Below are positions 31,240 to 40,163 of a stretch of DNA of 64,000 nt, in pieces; position 1 is the stretch's first letter; each line of letters begins with the position of its first letter. The translations under genes and the position numbers were made by a program. The DNA is from Streptomyces sp. NRRL F-5126. Its GTDB lineage: Bacteria > Actinomycetota > Actinomycetes > Streptomycetales > Streptomycetaceae. Below the pieces are notes generated by a model, which was given only the letters and a program-made list of their open reading frames with translations, searched no databases and was not told the DNA's origin. Where the stretch lies: assembly GCF_000721265.1 (NCBI RefSeq), contig NZ_JOFZ01000004.1, positions 372,001 to 436,000 of the forward strand, given 5' to 3'.

Positions 31240-32370
31240 ATGACCACACCGATCACCATCGTGGGAGCCGGCCTGGGCGGTCTCCTGCTGGCCCGCGTCC
31301 TGTACCTGAACGGCATACCGGTCACCGTCCACGAGGCGGAGGCATCACCCGCCGCTCGCACCCAGGGCGGGCTGCTCGACATCCATCCGGGCAGCGGCCA
31401 GACGGCGCTTCAGGCGGCCGGCCTGCTGGGGGAGTTCCGCGACCTCGTCCTGCCCGGCCGCGAGTCCTACCGGGTCCTGGACCGGGCGGGGACGGTGCTG
31501 CTCGACACGTCCCACGGCGGCACGGGCGAGCGTCCCGAAGTGTCGCGCGGCGAGCTGCGCCGGATGCTGCTCGACTCGCTCCCGGACGGCGTCGTCCAGT
31601 GGGGGCGCAAGGCCGGCGGGGCGCGGGCCCTCGGTGAGGGCCGCCATGAGCTGCGCTTCACCGACGGTTCCACCGCGGTCACGAGCGCACTGGTCGGCGC
31701 GGACGGCGCGTGGTCGCGGATCCGGCCGCTGCTGTCCGACGCGACACCCCGGCACATGGGCGTCACTTCCGTCGAGTACGTACTCTTCGACGGCGACACC
31801 CGCCACCGTGCGACGGCAGAGGCGGTCGGCGCCGGGTCGTTGTTCGCGCTGGCGCCTGGCAGGGGCATCCTGGCGCACCGGGAACGAGGCGGCACGCTGC
31901 ACGCCTACGTACAACTCAAGGTGGCACGCGACTGGCTCGGCGGCACCGACGCGGCCGATGCCGCATCCGTGTCGGCGCGGGTCGCCGCCGAGTTCGAGGG
32001 GTGGGCGCCCGAGCTCACCGCGCTGATCACCGGCAGCGACACCGCACCGGTCGTGCGCCCGCTCTGCGCACTGCCGGCGGCGCACCGCTGGGAGCGGGTG
32101 CCGGGCGTGACCCTGATCGGTGACGCGGCACACCTCGCGCTCCCGAACGGCGAGGGTGCGAACGCGGCCATGCGGGACGGAGCCGAACTCGGCCGGGCCA
32201 TCGCCGCGCACCCCGGTGACGTCGAGGCCGCGCTGGCCGAGTACGAACAGGCGATGTTCCCGCGGTCCGCCGCGGAAACGGGCGACGAGGACATCTACGG
32301 GCTGATGCTCGGCGACGACGCACCCCACAGCTGGGTCGCCATGATGAACGGGGCCGCGCGGGCCTCGTGA
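31240..32370 (+). CDS. FAD-dependent monooxygenase, TetX-like
   Basis: A 376-residue aromatic hydroxylase-type flavoprotein. The Rossmann motif is ITIVGAGLGGLLLARVLYLNG with VTVHEAEASPAA, the middle segment is ALVGADGAWSRIRPLL, and the FAD ribityl-binding motif is VTLIGDAAHLALPNGEGANAAMRDGAELGRAI. The GGLLDIHPGSGQTAL segment is typical of TetX-like enzymes, which hydroxylate tetracyclines or related polyketides with NADPH and O2. The substrate here is unknown. Control by the divergent TetR protein suggests induction by a small aromatic compound, possibly for self-protection. Confidence 0.87.
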   Translation: MTTPITIVGAGLGGLLLARVLYLNGIPVTVHEAEASPAARTQGGLLDIHPGSGQTALQAAGLLGEFRDLVLPGRESYRVLDRAGTVLLDTSHGGTGERPEVSRGELRRMLLDSLPDGVVQWGRKAGGARALGEGRHELRFTDGSTAVTSALVGADGAWSRIRPLLSDATPRHMGVTSVEYVLFDGDTRHRATAEAVGAGSLFALAPGRGILAHRERGGTLHAYVQLKVARDWLGGTDAADAASVSARVAAEFEGWAPELTALITGSDTAPVVRPLCALPAAHRWERVPGVTLIGDAAHLALPNGEGANAAMRDGAELGRAIAAHPGDVEAALAEYEQAMFPRSAAETGDEDIYGLMLGDDAPHSWVAMMNGAARAS

Positions 32371-32389
32371 ACTTCGCCGCGGCAGGCGG

Positions 32390-32761
32390 CTACGCCGCTT
32401 CCTCCGTCAGGACACGCGTCAGAACGGCAGCCTGGCTGAGGTCGACCTCCTTGGTGGCCGTCAGGAGTGACACGGGACCGCGCTCGCACCAGACGGACAG
32501 CCGCTCCAGCGCCGCGGCGCGTCCCGGCTCGGCCAGCTCGGCGCGGTAGCGGGCGGCGAACTCCGCGAAGCGCGCGGGGTCGTGCCCGTACCAGTGGCGC
32601 AACTCGGTGGACGGGGCCACGTCCTTGCACCACTCGTCAAGCCGCGCGGCCTCCTTCGAAAGGCCCCGCGGCCACAGCCTGTCCACCAGTACACGCGCGC
32701 CGTCATCCGGCCCCGGCGGGTCGTACACGCGGGCCGCACGCACATCGGATCCTGTCTTCAT
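32390..32761 (-). CDS. DUF488 family protein
   Basis: A 123-residue protein with the DUF488 core: ARVYDPPGPDDGARVLVDRLWPRGLSKEAARLDEWCKDVAPSTELRHWYGHDPARFAEFAARYRAEL and SLLTATKEVDLSQAAVL. The family is of unknown function. GACAAT (32768-32773 on this strand) lies six bases before ATG 32761, so it is probably leaderless. It converges on the monooxygenase gene with a 19-base gap. Confidence 0.88.
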   Translation of the reverse strand: MKTGSDVRAARVYDPPGPDDGARVLVDRLWPRGLSKEAARLDEWCKDVAPSTELRHWYGHDPARFAEFAARYRAELAEPGRAAALERLSVWCERGPVSLLTATKEVDLSQAAVLTRVLTEEAA

Positions 32762-32855
32762 GCGGCCATTGTCCGACCGGGCGGGAGCGTGGCGCCAGTC
32801 GTGCGGACGCCGGGAGGCGGCGGGCGTTCCTGAGCGGTCCGGTACGGTCCCGACC

Positions 32856-33383
32856 ATGGCAGACACACTGACCGTACGGGCGGCCGCGGCCGCGGACCGA
32901 ATGGCCGTCACCCGCCTGCTCACGGACTCGTGGGGATCCACGACCGTCGTCGCGCACGGCGTGGCCCTCGACGCGTCGGCACTGCCGGCCCTGATGGCCG
33001 AACGCGACGGCGCGGTGTGCGGGCTGCTGACGTACCAGGTGACGGAGCGCGGCCTCGAAGTGGTCTCCCTGGACGCGACCGTCCGATGGTCGGGCGCGGG
33101 CACCGCGCTGCTCGCCGAGGCCGTGCGGCGGGCGCGCGAGGCGGGGGCGCCGCGGCTGTGGCTCGTCACGTCCAACGACAACCTCGACGCTCTGCGGTTC
33201 TACCAGCGGCGCGGCCTGCGCATCGCCGGCGTGTCGGCGGGTGCGGTGGACGCGGCGCGGGAGCTGAAGCCTTCCATCCCGCTCCGCGGCCACCACGGCA
33301 TCGAGCTGCACGACGAGATCGTCATGGAACTCGACCTGACGGCGCCGGAGGCCGGCTCCTCGCTCAGAGCAGGACAGGTGTGA
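32856..33383 (+). CDS. GNAT family acetyltransferase
   Basis: A 175-residue GNAT protein. Motif A is approximated by VVSLDATVRWSGAGTALLAEAVRRAREAGAPRLWLVTSNDNLDALRFYQRRGLRI, and the last part also matches motif B. The acetyl acceptor is unknown. TACGGT lies seven bases before ATG 32856, giving a likely leaderless message. Its 3' end overlaps the end of the convergent M81 peptidase gene by 20 bases. Confidence 0.87.
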   Translation: MADTLTVRAAAAADRMAVTRLLTDSWGSTTVVAHGVALDASALPALMAERDGAVCGLLTYQVTERGLEVVSLDATVRWSGAGTALLAEAVRRAREAGAPRLWLVTSNDNLDALRFYQRRGLRIAGVSAGAVDAARELKPSIPLRGHHGIELHDEIVMELDLTAPEAGSSLRAGQV

Positions 33384-34941
33384 GGCCGGGGCCCGCGCCG
33401 CCCTCGTACGCGTCGTCGTCGAACGGGTACAGCGGGCGGGCCACCTTGTGGTGGCCGAGGCGCAGCAGGTCCTGGTCGACGCCGCCGGGCGTGAGGGCGA
33501 GCAGCCAGTCCGCGGCCATGTCGTACAGCTCGGGCTCCAGGTAGCCGATCTTCACGACGACCAGGTCGAACGTGCGCGGGTCGATCCCGAGGCCGCCCTC
33601 GGCCGGACCCATGAAGTCGGCCAGTGTGTGGAAGGGCTTGCGCCGCTCGGTGACGACGACGGTGAGCCCGCCCGCGGTGATCGCGGCCATGTCGCAGCCG
33701 CGGTCGTAGGCGCCGCCCCCGGCCCCGTCGGCCTTGTCCGCGGCCCTCTGCAGCGCGGTGACCGTGCCGGTCAGCTCGTAGGGGCCGCCCTGCGTGGTGT
33801 CGACCTTGTTGCCGATACCGAGGGTGACCTCCGCGCCGATCCCCGCCTCGAAGCAGGCCGCGACCGCCGCCGGGTCCATGATCCCCGGATGCACGGCGGT
33901 CACCTTCCCCGAGGCGATCTCCTCGCGCTCCAGCAGCTTGCCGAGCATGTACGCGAGGTCGCCGGCGCCGCCCGCCGTCGGGTTGTCGCCCGAGTCCGAT
34001 ATGAGGAACGGGCGCTTGTCAGAGGTCACCGCGCGCTCGATGGACCCCTCGGCCGTGCCCGTCGGGCCCACGAAGACGAAGTCGCGTCGCACGTCCCAGT
34101 ACTCCCGGGCGAGCGACTCGGCCTCGGCCGCCGCGAGCTCCGCGTCGTCGCCGGTGACGACGACGGCGGCGCGGCAGCGCGGCTGGTCGGCCCAGGCGTA
34201 GCCGACCCAGATCGCGGCGTCCACGATGCCGGGCTTCGCCTCGATGCCGGGGAGCCGGCCGTACAGGCCCTTCGCCGGCTCGAGCCTGGTGCTGGTCTTC
34301 TCGCCGGGCAGCAGGACGGGCACCTGGACCCACGCGCGGTGCGGGCGGCGCCGGTCCTCCGGCAGCCCGAGCCGCTCGACGAGCTTGCGCGCCGCGCGCT
34401 CGCGGGTGTCCCAGGCGTCCTCGTGCGGCGCCATCCGGTGCGCGGTGAGGAGGTCGAGCGGCTCGGCGAACCGGCGGGACACGTTGCCGTGCAGGTCCAT
34501 CGCCGCGGACATCATCGGCCGCCCGTGTGCTGGGTCGGCGGGCGTGCCGACGAAGTCGAGCGCGGCGCGCACGGCCTCCGTGAGGTCGCCCTCCGCGTCG
34601 TCGAGGCCGATCACGCTCATCGCGCCGTGCAGGTCGTAGACCATGCCGTCCAGCGGGCCCGCCGCGCGCACGCGCTCCACCAGCTCGTCCTTGAGCAACA
34701 GGTAGGAGCCGGGCTCGACGGGGCCGCCGGGCAGCGCGGTCGCGTGCAGCAGCGGCACCCACTCCACCAGGTCCGCCAGGTCGGAGTCGGGCCGCGTCCA
34801 CGTGTAGCGGTCGAGGAGGTCCTGGCCGCGCGTCTGCCGGAAGTCGTCGGCGGTGGAGCGGTGCGGGCAGAAGGTGGAGGACTCGATGCCGATGCCGCCG
34901 ATCGCGATGCGCAGCCGGCGGGTGTGGGTGGCGGTGGTCAT
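33364..34941 (-). CDS. M81 family (MlrC-like) metallopeptidase
   Basis: A 525-residue protein with the N-terminal MlrC domain (RIAIGGIGIESSTFCPHRSTADDF, YDLHGAMSVIGLDDAEGDL, AAMDLHGNVSRRF with likely zinc ligands Asp and His, MAPHEDAWDTRERAA) and the C-terminal DUF1485-type domain (LISDSGDNPTAGGAGDLAYML). MlrC degrades linearised microcystin; relatives act on other small peptides or amides. GGAGAG precedes ATG 34941. It lies 81 bases downstream of the ROK regulator gene on the same strand and opposite the oligopeptide importer, so it probably cleaves an imported peptide. Confidence 0.87.
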   Translation of the reverse strand: MTTATHTRRLRIAIGGIGIESSTFCPHRSTADDFRQTRGQDLLDRYTWTRPDSDLADLVEWVPLLHATALPGGPVEPGSYLLLKDELVERVRAAGPLDGMVYDLHGAMSVIGLDDAEGDLTEAVRAALDFVGTPADPAHGRPMMSAAMDLHGNVSRRFAEPLDLLTAHRMAPHEDAWDTRERAARKLVERLGLPEDRRRPHRAWVQVPVLLPGEKTSTRLEPAKGLYGRLPGIEAKPGIVDAAIWVGYAWADQPRCRAAVVVTGDDAELAAAEAESLAREYWDVRRDFVFVGPTGTAEGSIERAVTSDKRPFLISDSGDNPTAGGAGDLAYMLGKLLEREEIASGKVTAVHPGIMDPAAVAACFEAGIGAEVTLGIGNKVDTTQGGPYELTGTVTALQRAADKADGAGGGAYDRGCDMAAITAGGLTVVVTERRKPFHTLADFMGPAEGGLGIDPRTFDLVVVKIGYLEPELYDMAADWLLALTPGGVDQDLLRLGHHKVARPLYPFDDDAYEGGAGPGLTPVLL

Positions 34942-35022
34942 GGTGGTGCTCTCCGGATCCGGTGTGGACTGGTGGTGTGACGGAGGTCGGTGCCCGGCGC
35001 CGTGCAGGCCGAGCGGTGCGTG

Positions 35023-36165
35023 TCAGCCGAGCGGCGCGTGCGGCAGCGCCCGGCGCAGGACGGTGAGCCCCGCGCCGAGCAGGCCCGCGTCCCGGCCGGT
35101 GACGGTGGTGGTGATCTCCAGCCCCGCCGTGGCCATCGGCAGGCAGCGCTCGTAGAGGACCCCGCGCACCGAGGCGACGAGCGGTTCCGCCACGGCGAGC
35201 GCGCCGCCGAGCACCACCGCCTCCGGGTTGAAGAAGTTGACGACGACGCTCAGCACGGTGCCGATGTGGCGCCCCGCCGCACGCACCAGCGTCGTCGCGT
35301 ACGGGTCGCCGTCGGCGACGAGCCGCAGCAGGTCGGTCGTGCCGTCCACGGACGGGCCCTGGAGCGCCAGTTCGCGCTGGAGCGCCGCACCGCTCGCGAC
35401 CGTCTCCAGGCAGCCGATGTTGCCGCAGGAGCACGGGCGCTCCTCGGCCGCGTCGACCCGCACGTGGCTGATGTCGCCCGCCGCGCCGTTCGCGCCGCGG
35501 TAGGCACTGCCCGCGGAGATCACACCGCAGCCGATGCCGCGCCCGACCTTCACGACCACCAGGTGGCTGAGGTCCCGGCGCGCGGTGAGGTGCTCGCCGA
35601 CCGCCATGAGCGTGGCGTCGTTGTCGACGGTGACCGGCATGCCGAGCCGCTGCGAGAGGACTTCCGCGAGCGGGTAGCGGTGCCACCCCGGCATCCGGGA
35701 CGGCGTCTGGACGCGCCCCTGCGCGTCCACGGGCCCGGGGAAGGCGATGCCGGCGCCGGCCACGGCCCTGCCGGCGTTGCGCTGCCGCTCGGCCACCGCG
35801 CCGAGGTGCTCGACGAGCCACTCCACGGACGGCTCGGGACCCGCCGTGAGGTCGTGGTGGTGTTCGTCGACGTCCCGCAATGTGCCGTCGAGGGCGACCG
35901 CGCCTATCCGGCCGTGGTGCGAGCCGAGGTCGGCGGCGACGCAGACGTCGTCGCGCCGGCGGATGCTGAGCAGCCGCGGACGGCGGCCGCCGCGCGAGGC
36001 GCCCTCGCCCGACTCGGTCAGCAGTCCGGCTGCGACCAGTTCCTGGACGCGCAGGGAGACGGTCGACGCGGCGAGGCCCAACTCCCGGACCAGGTCGGCC
36101 CGTGAGGAGGCCGCGCCCGTGGACACCATGCGAAGGATGTCCTTCGTCGAGGCACTGTCCGTCAT
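35023..36165 (-). CDS. ROK family transcriptional regulator
   Basis: A 380-residue repressor. The winged HTH is KDILRMVSTGAASSRADLVRELGLAASTVSLRVQELVAAGLLTE. The ROK sugar-kinase-like domain has VTVDNDATLMAVGE, GAAGDISHVRVD and the zinc motif CSCGNIGCLE. ROK regulators usually sense sugars; here the gene pairs with a peptide importer and a peptidase, so the ligand may be a glycopeptide or amino-sugar compound. It is divergent from the importer operon and shares a 270-bp AT-rich regulatory region with a TTGCATC/GATGCAA inverted repeat. Confidence 0.88.
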   Translation of the reverse strand: MTDSASTKDILRMVSTGAASSRADLVRELGLAASTVSLRVQELVAAGLLTESGEGASRGGRRPRLLSIRRRDDVCVAADLGSHHGRIGAVALDGTLRDVDEHHHDLTAGPEPSVEWLVEHLGAVAERQRNAGRAVAGAGIAFPGPVDAQGRVQTPSRMPGWHRYPLAEVLSQRLGMPVTVDNDATLMAVGEHLTARRDLSHLVVVKVGRGIGCGVISAGSAYRGANGAAGDISHVRVDAAEERPCSCGNIGCLETVASGAALQRELALQGPSVDGTTDLLRLVADGDPYATTLVRAAGRHIGTVLSVVVNFFNPEAVVLGGALAVAEPLVASVRGVLYERCLPMATAGLEITTTVTGRDAGLLGAGLTVLRRALPHAPLG

Positions 36166-36190
36166 CGTGTCCCCTGCCTTGCTTCGAATA

Positions 36191-36220
36191 TTGCATCAAG
36201 TCTGGTGGTCTTCGATGCAA
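36191..36220. promoter_or_regulatory. Probable ROK operator
   Basis: TTGCATC (36191-36197) and GATGCAA (36214-36220) form a perfect seven-base inverted repeat with a 16-base spacer, 26 bases before the ROK gene start. The arms are AT-rich, as in NagC/Mlc/XylR-type sites. Confidence 0.6.
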
Positions 36221-36346
36221 GTTACCGACCTCGGTGCTACTTTCGCCACCGTCTCAGGAAAGATTTTTCGATGACCATGAGAAGCTAAGTGGAACAAATA
36301 TGCATGAATACGGACAAGTTGCCGCTGTGATTTACCGCCTGGCCTC

Positions 36347-36376
36347 TTGACTTACTTTTCCTCGCGGACCTAACTT
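36347..36376 (+). promoter_or_regulatory. Sigma-70-type promoter of the oligopeptide importer operon
   Basis: TTGACT (36347-36352), an 18-base spacer and TAACTT (36371-36376) lie 60-89 bases before the binding-protein ATG. This is a close match to the housekeeping consensus for an actinobacterium. Confidence 0.6.
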
Positions 36377-36435
36377 TCTTCCATCCTTGGCCGAACAATG
36401 AGTCGGCCTTTCGCCGGACCGATGGAGGCCCCTAC

Positions 36436-38283
36436 ATGCGCTCTGGGCGTTCACCCGCGCGGTTTCGCGCCGTCGCCGCAGCGCTTGCCGCCGCACTCGC
36501 CGTAGTGCTCTCCGGCTGCACGCGGGAGAGCGGCGCGATCGACATGGCCCCCACCGGCGGCACGCCGGTCCAGGGCGGCACCGTCACCATGGCACTGCCG
36601 CCCGCCGCCACGCCGAACTGGATCTTCCCCATCGGCCCGCCCGGATTCAGCGCGACCTACAACTCCTCGCTGCAGGACCTGTTCTTCATGCCGGTGTACG
36701 ACGCGGTGCAGAAGGGCAGCGACCTCGTACCCACAGGACCGAGCACGCTGGGCAGGAAGCCCGTGTACAGCGACGGCGACAAGACGGTGACGGTGCCGCT
36801 GCGCACCGACATCACGTGGTCCGACGGCACACCGGTCACGGCCAGGGACATCGAGTTCTGGTTCAACATGGTCAAGGCCGACAAGGCCGACTGGGCCAGC
36901 TACACGGTCGGCACCATGCCGGACGACGTCAAGAAGTTCGAGATCGTGAACGACCACACGATCCGCCTTCACCTCGACCGCTCGTACAACCCCGACTGGT
37001 TCACGGCCAACCAGCTCACCCTGATGCGGGCCCTGCCCCAGCAGGCGTGGGACGCCAAGACCGACGGCGGGAAGATCGGCGACTGGGACCGCACCACCGC
37101 CGGAGCCAAGGCGGTGTTCGCCCGGCTGACGGCACACTCCAAGAACCTGGGCTCGTACGGCAGCGACCCGCTGTGGCAGACCGTGGACGGGCCCTGGAAG
37201 ATAGCGGGCTGGCGGGACACCGGCCAGGTCACCATCGTGCCGAACCCCAAGTACACCGGCACTCAGCACCCGCACCTGGACAAGGTCGTCTTCAAGCCGT
37301 TCACGACCGCCGACTCCGAGTACAACGTGATGCGTTCCGGCGGCGTCGACTACGGCTACATCCCGCCGTCCGTGCTCGCGCAGAAGGCGCAGTTCGAGAA
37401 GCGCGGCTACCGCATAGCACCCTGGACGGGCTGGGCCGTCAGCTACATCGTCTACAACTTCAACTCCACCCACGCGGGGCCGGAGATGAGCCAGCTGTAC
37501 ATCCGCCAGGCCATGCAGCACCTCGTCGACCAGAAGGGCATGAGCAACGTCGTCTGGCAGGGCAGCGCGAAGCCCACGCTCGGCCCCGTGCCCGCCTACC
37601 CGAAGACGCAGTACCTGTCGCCCGCCATGGCGCGCAACGACTACCCGTACGACGTCGGCGCCGCCCGCGAGCTGCTCACCTCGCACGGCTGGACCGACCG
37701 TGGCGGGCAGGCCGTGTGCACCAGGCCGGGCACCGGCGCCGACGAGTGCGGGGCCGGCATCAAGAAGGACGAGCCGCTCAAGCTCACACTGCTCTCCCAG
37801 TCGGGCTCCACGGAGACGACCAACATGATGCAGGTGCTCAAGTCCTCCCTCAGCAAGGCCGGCATCGACCTGACGGTGCGCCAGCAGCCGCTGAACTCCG
37901 TCCTCGGCAACTCCGTGCCCTGCAAGGCGAAGGACCCCGGCTGCGACTGGGACATGTCCTTCTTCGGCACGGCGGGCAGCTGGTACTTCCCGCTCAACCC
38001 GAGCGGCGAGGAGCTCTTCTCCACCGGCGCCTCCGCCAACTTCGGCAACTACTCGGACCCGAAGGCCGACAAGCTGATCCACTCGGTGCTGTACTCCTCC
38101 GACCCGGACGCCATGCACGCCTACGGCGAGTACCTCGCACAGCAGCTCCCGGTGATGTGGATGCCCAACCCCGCCTACCAGGTCTCGGTCATCCGCAACG
38201 ACCTGCGCGGTGTCGAGCAGAACCCGACCGCCACGTTCTCGCCGCAGAGCTGGTACTACGTCAAGAAGGGTGCCGCTCAGTGA
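36436..38283 (+). CDS. Oligopeptide ABC transporter substrate-binding lipoprotein (SBP_bac_5)
   Basis: A 615-residue lipoprotein. The signal ends LAVVLSGC with lipidated Cys28. The mature protein follows the DppA/OppA pattern: GGTVTMALPPAATPNWIFPIGP, DITWSDGTPVTARDIEFWFNMV, PWKIAGWRDTGQVTIVPNPKY and the final NPTATFSPQSWYYVKKG. It captures peptides outside the membrane. GGAGG lies before ATG 36436. It is the first gene of a four-gene operon, and its stop overlaps the permease start by four bases. Confidence 0.92.
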   Translation: MRSGRSPARFRAVAAALAAALAVVLSGCTRESGAIDMAPTGGTPVQGGTVTMALPPAATPNWIFPIGPPGFSATYNSSLQDLFFMPVYDAVQKGSDLVPTGPSTLGRKPVYSDGDKTVTVPLRTDITWSDGTPVTARDIEFWFNMVKADKADWASYTVGTMPDDVKKFEIVNDHTIRLHLDRSYNPDWFTANQLTLMRALPQQAWDAKTDGGKIGDWDRTTAGAKAVFARLTAHSKNLGSYGSDPLWQTVDGPWKIAGWRDTGQVTIVPNPKYTGTQHPHLDKVVFKPFTTADSEYNVMRSGGVDYGYIPPSVLAQKAQFEKRGYRIAPWTGWAVSYIVYNFNSTHAGPEMSQLYIRQAMQHLVDQKGMSNVVWQGSAKPTLGPVPAYPKTQYLSPAMARNDYPYDVGAARELLTSHGWTDRGGQAVCTRPGTGADECGAGIKKDEPLKLTLLSQSGSTETTNMMQVLKSSLSKAGIDLTVRQQPLNSVLGNSVPCKAKDPGCDWDMSFFGTAGSWYFPLNPSGEELFSTGASANFGNYSDPKADKLIHSVLYSSDPDAMHAYGEYLAQQLPVMWMPNPAYQVSVIRNDLRGVEQNPTATFSPQSWYYVKKGAAQ

Positions 38284-39230
38284 CCGGCTTTCTCGTCAAG
38301 CGCCTCCTCCAGGCGCTGGTGGTCCTCTTCCTCGTCACGATCATCGTGTTCCTGCTGCTGCACGCCCTGCCGGGCGGCCCGGCCCGTGCCATCCTCGGCC
38401 CCAAGGGCACACCGCAGCAGATAGCCCACTTCAACGAGGTGCAGGGCTACAACGACCCGCTGCCCGTGCAGTACTGGGACTACCTCGTCCGCCTCTTCCA
38501 CGGCAACCTCGGCGAGTCCTACAAGCTCAACGAGTCCGTCAGCTCCCTGCTCGGGCAGCGACTGCCCAAGACCCTGATCCTCACGGTTCTGGCGACCATC
38601 GTCGCGGTCGCCGTCGCCGTGCCGCTCGGCCTGCTCCAGGCCGTCCGCCGGGGCAAGCCGGCCGACTACCTGCTGACCGCGGGCGCGTTCCTCGCGTACG
38701 CCACCCCGGTGTTCTTCCTCGGCCTCATCCTCATCATCGTCTTCAGCCAGGCGATACCGATCTTTCCCGCCGAGGCACCGCAGGGCACCTCGATCGGCTC
38801 CATCTTCAGCGGCTTCTCCGGCATGATCCTGCCCATCGCCACCATGGCGCTCGGCATCATCGCGATGTTCAGCCGGTATATGCGCTCGGCGACGCTGGAC
38901 AACCTGACCGAGGAGTACGTGCGCACCGCGATGGCCAAGGGCCAGTCGAGCCGGCGCATCCTCGCCAAGCACGTCCTGCGCAACGCGCTGATCCCACTGG
39001 TCACCCTGCTCGGCCTCTACCTGCCGACCCTGTTCAGCGGCGCCCTCGTCGTCGAGTCCATGTTCAACTACCCCGGAATGGGCCTGCTGTTCTGGAACGC
39101 CGCACAGGGCAGCGACTTCCCCGTACTGCTGGGCGTGACGCTCGTCGTCGGCGTCGCCACCGTCGTCGGATCCCTGGTGACCGACATCGTCTACGCCGTA
39201 CTCGACCCCCGGATCCGGAGCGTGTCATGA
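38280..39230 (+). CDS. Oligopeptide ABC permease, DppB type
   Basis: A 316-residue inner-membrane permease. The N-terminus TGFLVKRLLQALVVLFLVTIIVFLLLHALPGGPARAILG and the EAA loop EYVRTAMAKGQSSRRILAKHVLRNALIPLVTLLG are diagnostic of DppB. It pairs with the DppC-type permease downstream to form the channel. GTG 38280 overlaps the preceding stop (GTGA), and its own stop overlaps the next ATG (ATGA). Confidence 0.93.
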   Translation: MTGFLVKRLLQALVVLFLVTIIVFLLLHALPGGPARAILGPKGTPQQIAHFNEVQGYNDPLPVQYWDYLVRLFHGNLGESYKLNESVSSLLGQRLPKTLILTVLATIVAVAVAVPLGLLQAVRRGKPADYLLTAGAFLAYATPVFFLGLILIIVFSQAIPIFPAEAPQGTSIGSIFSGFSGMILPIATMALGIIAMFSRYMRSATLDNLTEEYVRTAMAKGQSSRRILAKHVLRNALIPLVTLLGLYLPTLFSGALVVESMFNYPGMGLLFWNAAQGSDFPVLLGVTLVVGVATVVGSLVTDIVYAVLDPRIRSVS

Positions 39231-40132
39231 GCGTGATCTCACCCGCCGTCGCCCCGGGGCACGAGGAGGCCGCACAGGCGACCCCCTCGCTCGCCCGGCG
39301 CACCGTCCAGGTCTTCACCCGCAACAAGCTCGCCCTGGCCGGCGTCGTCGTCCTCGTACTGCTCCTGCTGTTCTGCTACGTGGGGCCGCTCGTCCACCCC
39401 ACCGACCAGGTGCACACCGACCTGTCCCAGGCGAGCCTGGCGCCCGGCGCGCCCGGGCACCTGCTCGGCACCACCGACCTCGGCTACGACCTGATGGGCC
39501 GACTCATGGTGGCCGGCCAGTCGTCCCTCGAAGTGGGCCTCGCCGCCGGTGTGCTCGCCACACTGTTCGGCACCGTCTGGGGCGCCGTGTCCGGCTACTT
39601 CGGCGGCTGGGTCGACGCGGTCATGATGCGCGTGACGGACGCCGCGCTCGCCATCCCCGCGATGTTCCTGCTCGTCGTGGTCTCCGCGATCATCACGCCG
39701 AGCAAGACCGTCCTGATCCTGATCATCGCGGCCGTCGCCTGGCTCTCGCCCGCCCGCCTCGTGCGCGGCGAGGCGCTGTCCCTGCGCGACCGCGAGTACG
39801 TACAGGCCATGCGGATGATGGGCGGCGGCGGCGCACGCGCCGTGTTCCGCCACATCGTGCCCAACGCCATCGGCACGGTCATCGTCAACGCCACCTTCCA
39901 GGTCGCCGACGCCATCCTCTACGTCAGCTACCTGGCCTTCCTCGGCCTGTCCATACCGCCGCCCGCCACGGACTGGGGCTCGATGCTGTCCTCCGGCATC
40001 ACCTACACCCAGAACGGCTACTGGTGGATGATCTTCCCGGCGGGCATCGCGATCGTCCTCGTCGTCGGCGCCTTCAACTTCATCGGCGACGGCCTCAGGG
40101 ACGCCTTCGAAGTACGGCTGCAGAAGAAGTGA
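39227..40132 (+). CDS. Oligopeptide ABC permease, DppC type
   Basis: A 301-residue permease with the DppC cytoplasmic N-terminus (RRTVQVFTRNKLALAGVVVLVLLLLFCYVGP), HLLGTTDLGYDLMGRLMVAGQSSLEVGLAAG and the EAA loop SLRDREYVQAMRMMGGGGARAVFRHIVPNAIGTVIVNATF. It completes the channel with the DppB-type partner. ATG 39227 overlaps the preceding stop. A 31-base gap with a weak AAGGACC ribosome site leads to the fused ATPase gene. Confidence 0.93.
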   Translation: MSVISPAVAPGHEEAAQATPSLARRTVQVFTRNKLALAGVVVLVLLLLFCYVGPLVHPTDQVHTDLSQASLAPGAPGHLLGTTDLGYDLMGRLMVAGQSSLEVGLAAGVLATLFGTVWGAVSGYFGGWVDAVMMRVTDAALAIPAMFLLVVVSAIITPSKTVLILIIAAVAWLSPARLVRGEALSLRDREYVQAMRMMGGGGARAVFRHIVPNAIGTVIVNATFQVADAILYVSYLAFLGLSIPPPATDWGSMLSSGITYTQNGYWWMIFPAGIAIVLVVGAFNFIGDGLRDAFEVRLQKK

Positions 40133-40163
40133 CGGCCCAACCTCGTCCCGTAAGGACCATGCC

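Noticed and set aside
36303..36353. Possible 16-codon leader peptide MHEYGQVAAVIYRLAS before the peptide importer
   Set aside because: It has no ribosome site, and the best promoter begins inside it, so it would not be transcribed with the operon.
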